NCBI GenBank assembly: GCA_037013685.1
Contig: CM072884.1
Span: forward strand, 1,116,001-1,180,000
Source of the DNA: Acridotheres tristis
Taxonomy: Eukaryota > Chordata > Aves > Passeriformes > Sturnidae
Length of the DNA stretch: 64,000 nucleotides
Reading direction: 5' to 3'
A model generated the notes under the pieces. The model was not told the DNA's origin and did not search any database. It saw only the letters and a list, made by a program, of their open reading frames with translations. Below, one piece after another: positions 60,561 to 64,000 of the stretch; positions within the stretch are counted from its first letter, which is position 1; every line of letters begins with the position of its first letter. The translations under genes were made by a program, and so were the position numbers.

Positions 60561-61369
60561 AATCAGGGATTTAATCTGAATGTAAAACAAGAAGAATGAC
60601 TGGAAAGCAAAAAAAACCAAAAAACAAACCCTGCTGGAAAAAAGCACCAGGAATGAACACAGTGTAGGGGTTAGGATTGGGAAGGAGTAACTTGAAAGGA
60701 ATCTGGGGAAATCTAGATGAGGAAGGTAGCAGAAAACCTAAAACTCCTTTCGTTTGAAGATTTTATGTAGCAAGTGTTTGGGGTTTGGATGGGACTTGGA
60801 GATATTTTGGTCGGCTGTCATAAGCCCGCTGATCCTGAGCAGGAAATGAAACTGCCATCTTGATTGAAAGCCACACGGTAACACAATGAGAGCAGTTCCC
60901 AAAATACTTGGCTGTGCCAGGCAGCAGCCTGGGAGCTGCTCCGGGGGAGCAGCCCGGCTCAGGAAGCACCTGGGCTGCTCCCTTTGGGTGCAGGTGGGGC
61001 GGCCACACTTCCACTGCAAACATGCAGCATTCCTGCCTTAGGATTCCTGGAGAAAAGCATCCCAAACACGTCCCTCGCTGGGTTTTGTTTGCCTGAGGGC
61101 TTTGTTTTTAGCAGCTGGAAGAATTGAAGCAGGAGGGAAAAGTTACTTTTTTCCTCAGCGTTTTTTTTTTCTGCTGTTACTTGTAACCCCCCAGTGTTTC
61201 AGTGAGTTACCTGGAATGGACATGTTTCCTTTGAAACTGGGGGGAAAACGCCTGGATAATTCTTAACATTGAATGTGTGCGCTCAGGTTTTGTCCTATGA
61301 AATGTGATATTAAACTGCAAAAGTTACTGAAAATGTGGAGACCTCAGAAACCTCTCCATTGCCTAAAGG

Positions 61370-61680
61370 GGTGCCAGGAGAGCTGGAGAGGGTCTTGGGA
61401 CAAGGGATGGAGGGACAGGACACAGAGGATGGCTTCCCACTGCCAGGGTTAGATAAAGGAATTGTTCCCTGGGAATGTGGGCAGACCCTGGCACAGGGTG
61501 CCCAGAGAAGCTGTGGCTGCCCCTGGATCCCTGGCAGTGTCCAAGGCCAGGCTGGACATTGGGGTTTGGAGCACCTGGGACAGTGGAAGGTGTCCCTGCC
61601 CATGGCAGGGATGGATTGAGATGATTTTAAGGTCTCTTCCCACCAAACCATCCTGTTATTCTGTGACTCATCTTCTGTCG
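61370..61680 (+). mobile_element. CR1 LINE 3'-end fragment
   Basis: Forward, about 310 bp: gtcttgggacaagggatgga, ggaattgttccctgggaatg, cagaccctggcacagggtgc, ctgcccctggatccctggca, cagtggaaggtgtccctgcc and a terminal gatgattttaaggtctcttc with ttattctgtga. Confidence 0.93.
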
Positions 61681-62652
61681 TCAGAGGCAGGACAAAACAT
61701 TTCTGAGTGACTTCAATAATGAAAGCAGTGGAAGAATTGTAACGAGGAGATGAGGCCCAAAATAGCACAAGGCCAATAAGTGTGAGATGGAAAATGTCAC
61801 ACTGAATTTGAAGTTTAATTAAATGCTAGAAAAAGTTATGGGGAAAATGGTTTCTAATCTACAGCTGTCTTGCCCAGAGGGAGGCAAACCTGGGAAAAGT
61901 TTCCACAGATCTTTGAGGGTTTCATAGGGCCCAGCTGTCACATTTTGAGGGGCTCTTTATTCTTCCAGCTTCCAAAGCTCTGCTGTGTTTGGAGACAGTG
62001 CAGGTGTTTTGGGATGGCTGGAGGTGAGGAGCTGCTCATTCTCTCTGTGGATAAAGGCTGCTTGAGTTCTGGTTTTTGTACAGTCTTTAGAAAACTTCCT
62101 TGCCTTGGAATCCCTTCCTGCAGCTGAAAATTCCTATTTAATGTTTACAAATTGCTAAGGAGATAATGGATTGTAAAGCTGGCCCAGAAGCTCAGTCAGG
62201 GGAAGAGGAGGAGGAGTGGGAATGCTCCAGTGTGATTTGTCTCCCTACCTGCATGTTTGATCCCCCAAAATAAAATTCCCATCTTTTCAAGCTGTCACCT
62301 CTGCTTAAAAAGCTTTGCAGCCAGGCTAGAGCCCCTTGGTGTAGAGGGAAGCAAATATTCTCTACCAGTGGCTTCTTTATATACATAATTCCTGCTGACT
62401 GATGGGTGGAATGGTGTCATCCAGCTGAACAAGGATATTATTTTATAATGTTTTACAAATTATCAAAGCCCTAAGGTAATTGCTTGTAGGATTGGAATGC
62501 TAATTAAAGGAATTAATCTCTCTCTGGTATTCCCAGTGTTGCTCATGGATAATGGGAGGAACCTTTTCCATGCACTGGTTCATCCCAGCTCGCTTTCCTC
62601 TTGGCACCAGCATTGTCCAGGGCATCCAGCTGCACTCTTCCATGAGGACCCT

Positions 62653-62680
62653 TTTTAAAAATCCTCATGGATTTTTAAAA
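62653..62680. other. Perfect 12-bp inverted repeat with 4-nt loop
   Basis: Arms ttttaaaaatcc (62653-62664) and ggatttttaaaa (62669-62680) around tcat. Function unknown. Confidence 0.85.
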
Positions 62681-64000
62681 CTTTGGGAAAGCTTTCAGTA
62701 CTTGGGTTCAAAGCTTTTAATCTCACATAAAAATCATGGGGAGTGGAAAACAATTCAAAATGAAAATGAAAAAAAAAATTTTACGAGGAATCATGACAAT
62801 ATTCTGGGATTTGGGTGCCTGAATTTTCTTGGATAAGCTTCTTTTGACTGGAGTGTTAAACCAGCTACATGGAGATAGTTAAAAATGAGTTTCTCGTTCA
62901 AGCTCAAGAGTACTAGAAATCAAAATTTTAAACTGCTCCTATTAATAGAATAGTACAGTGTTACTACACTAGATTTTTATATATTGTATATAATAATTTA
63001 ACAGATGAGAATTCAATTTAATAAAAGATAAATTTCAAAAATACAGAATTCCAAGAAAAAAGTGCATAAAAAGAAGATGGCAAATCTGAGAAATACCTTT
63101 TTCTTTATATAAAACGTTGACAGATGTTGTGGCTCTGTGTATACCCAGATAATTCAACATATTTTCCTAGCTGATCCACATCTGTCAGGCTTTGCTCTTC
63201 TCACTGGGCAGTTCATCCAGTTGGATTCAGTCTCAGTTCATTCAGCTGGATTATTGTAGGGTATTTTTATGATACTCACGTGTGACTTCAGGTACAGATC
63301 CCTGGATTCTGTCTCAACATTCCCACTGAGCACAGACCCTTCTCTCTGGCTGGGTCTGGGAGCCCCATTTCTAATTTAAAAGGGGATATTGGAGCATTCA
63401 GTGAATTAACTTTGCTGAAAGGCTCAATTTATTTAATAGCAAAGACTCAGCACTAAAGACAGCCTTGTATCAAAGAAATTCCAGCCCTGCCAGATCCTTG
63501 GGATGTCTCTTCCTGTGTGGTTTCAGTCACTTGCTCTGCTCTGCCCACACAGTGCTGGGAGGGCCTCTGAGCAGTGGAATTGAGAAATTAAGGAGTTTTT
63601 AAAAAGGTTGGAGTATTAATCCTACAGGGCTGAAATAAGTTTGAAAAGGAGCTTAACTTTAATGCAGTTATGTTCAACATAAACTGCCAAGAGACCAGAT
63701 TATATTTAGGTATTCTCAATCAGGCCACGTTTCAGACGTGATTTAATTAAAAGATTTAACAGCACAAGATCCCATTTTTGTTCATTTTTTTTGTTGATTT
63801 TTGTCACCCATCACTGTCCTATCAAACAGTGGAAGACTAGAAAATCCTCTCAGCTTCTGGAGAATATGGCATGACTGGTGATTCCATCCATCCATCCTTG
63901 TTCAGGAATGCTGCTTGGAATGGGGATTCTGTGCCAGGCTTTGGGACAGGGGCAGGGAGAATCTGCTTGTGAAAGGGGAAAACCTTTCACAATATTTTTA

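Larger units (their letters stand above)
52999..64000 (+). other. FCHSD2: FCHSD2 intron, 5' part (at least 11 kb)
   Basis: This begins at the donor gtaagg after the 129-bp exon and has no matching downstream exon in the window. It contains reverse-strand CR1 fragments at 57228-57400, 59527-59780 and 60260-60560, a forward CR1 at 61370-61680, an (AAAG)n repeat at 57187-57206 and a perfect 12-bp hairpin at 62653-62680. 53000-57186 and 61681-64000 are otherwise featureless to my reading. A relatively stop-poor stretch at 58858-59275 was examined and not accepted as coding. Confidence 0.85.

Noticed and set aside
1..64000. CRISPR array, operon, phage or other prokaryotic system
   Set aside because: No regularly spaced direct repeats, no dense same-strand reading frames and no ribosome binding sites. 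The window is eukaryotic intronic DNA throughout.
1..64000. tRNA, snRNA or microRNA genes
   Set aside because: No A/B-box pair with a cloverleaf and no recognised snRNA or miRNA hairpin was found by eye. A covariance-model scan was not possible.

Overview
This is a piece of a vertebrate nuclear genome, almost certainly avian. It is intron-dominated DNA with GT-AG exons of a metazoan gene. It also carries at least twenty fragments of the 3' ends of CR1 LINE retrotransposons, the dominant repeat family of birds. A songbird is plausible from the repeat flavour, but the sequence alone does not prove the species. No operons, ribosome binding sites, CRISPR arrays or other prokaryotic features were seen.

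The only gene I can support is FCHSD2 (FCH and double SH3 domains 2, vertebrate Nervous wreck homologue), on the + strand. Six consecutive coding exons are recognisable: 13031-13076, 47252-47328, 48440-48584, 51394-51527, 52409-52463 and 52870-52998. They have consensus splice signals and perfectly compatible phases. Together they give 586 nt and about 195 codons, matching approximately residues 40-235 of the mammalian protein, which is the core of the membrane-binding F-BAR domain. The start codon and the first ~40 residues lie upstream of the window. The end of the F-BAR domain, both SH3 domains and the C-terminal tail lie downstream.

Layout. 1-13030 is upstream intron: a CpG-rich patch (425-625), a T27 run, a 19-20 bp minisatellite (4842-4932), and a CR1 pile-up at 6480-9110 that includes a decayed reverse-transcriptase fragment and a probable LTR-derived segment. 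13077-47251 is one 34-kb intron. It holds CR1 pieces, microsatellites, a one-kilobase purine-rich strand-biased tract (29750-30740), a candidate regulatory block (31870-32700), and a second CpG-rich patch at 37240-37590 preceded by a local duplication and a G-quadruplex-capable run. 47252-52998 is a compact exon cluster with introns of 0.4-2.8 kb. 52999-64000 is intron with further CR1 copies; the next expected exon was not found.

The open reading frames outside the exons look like chance or repeat-derived frames. I found no convincing undescribed molecular system. The observations most worth checking are the two CpG-rich intronic patches, the shared 9-nt start of two consecutive exons with possible tandem acceptors, the local duplication beside the 46-bp exon, and the purine-biased tract.
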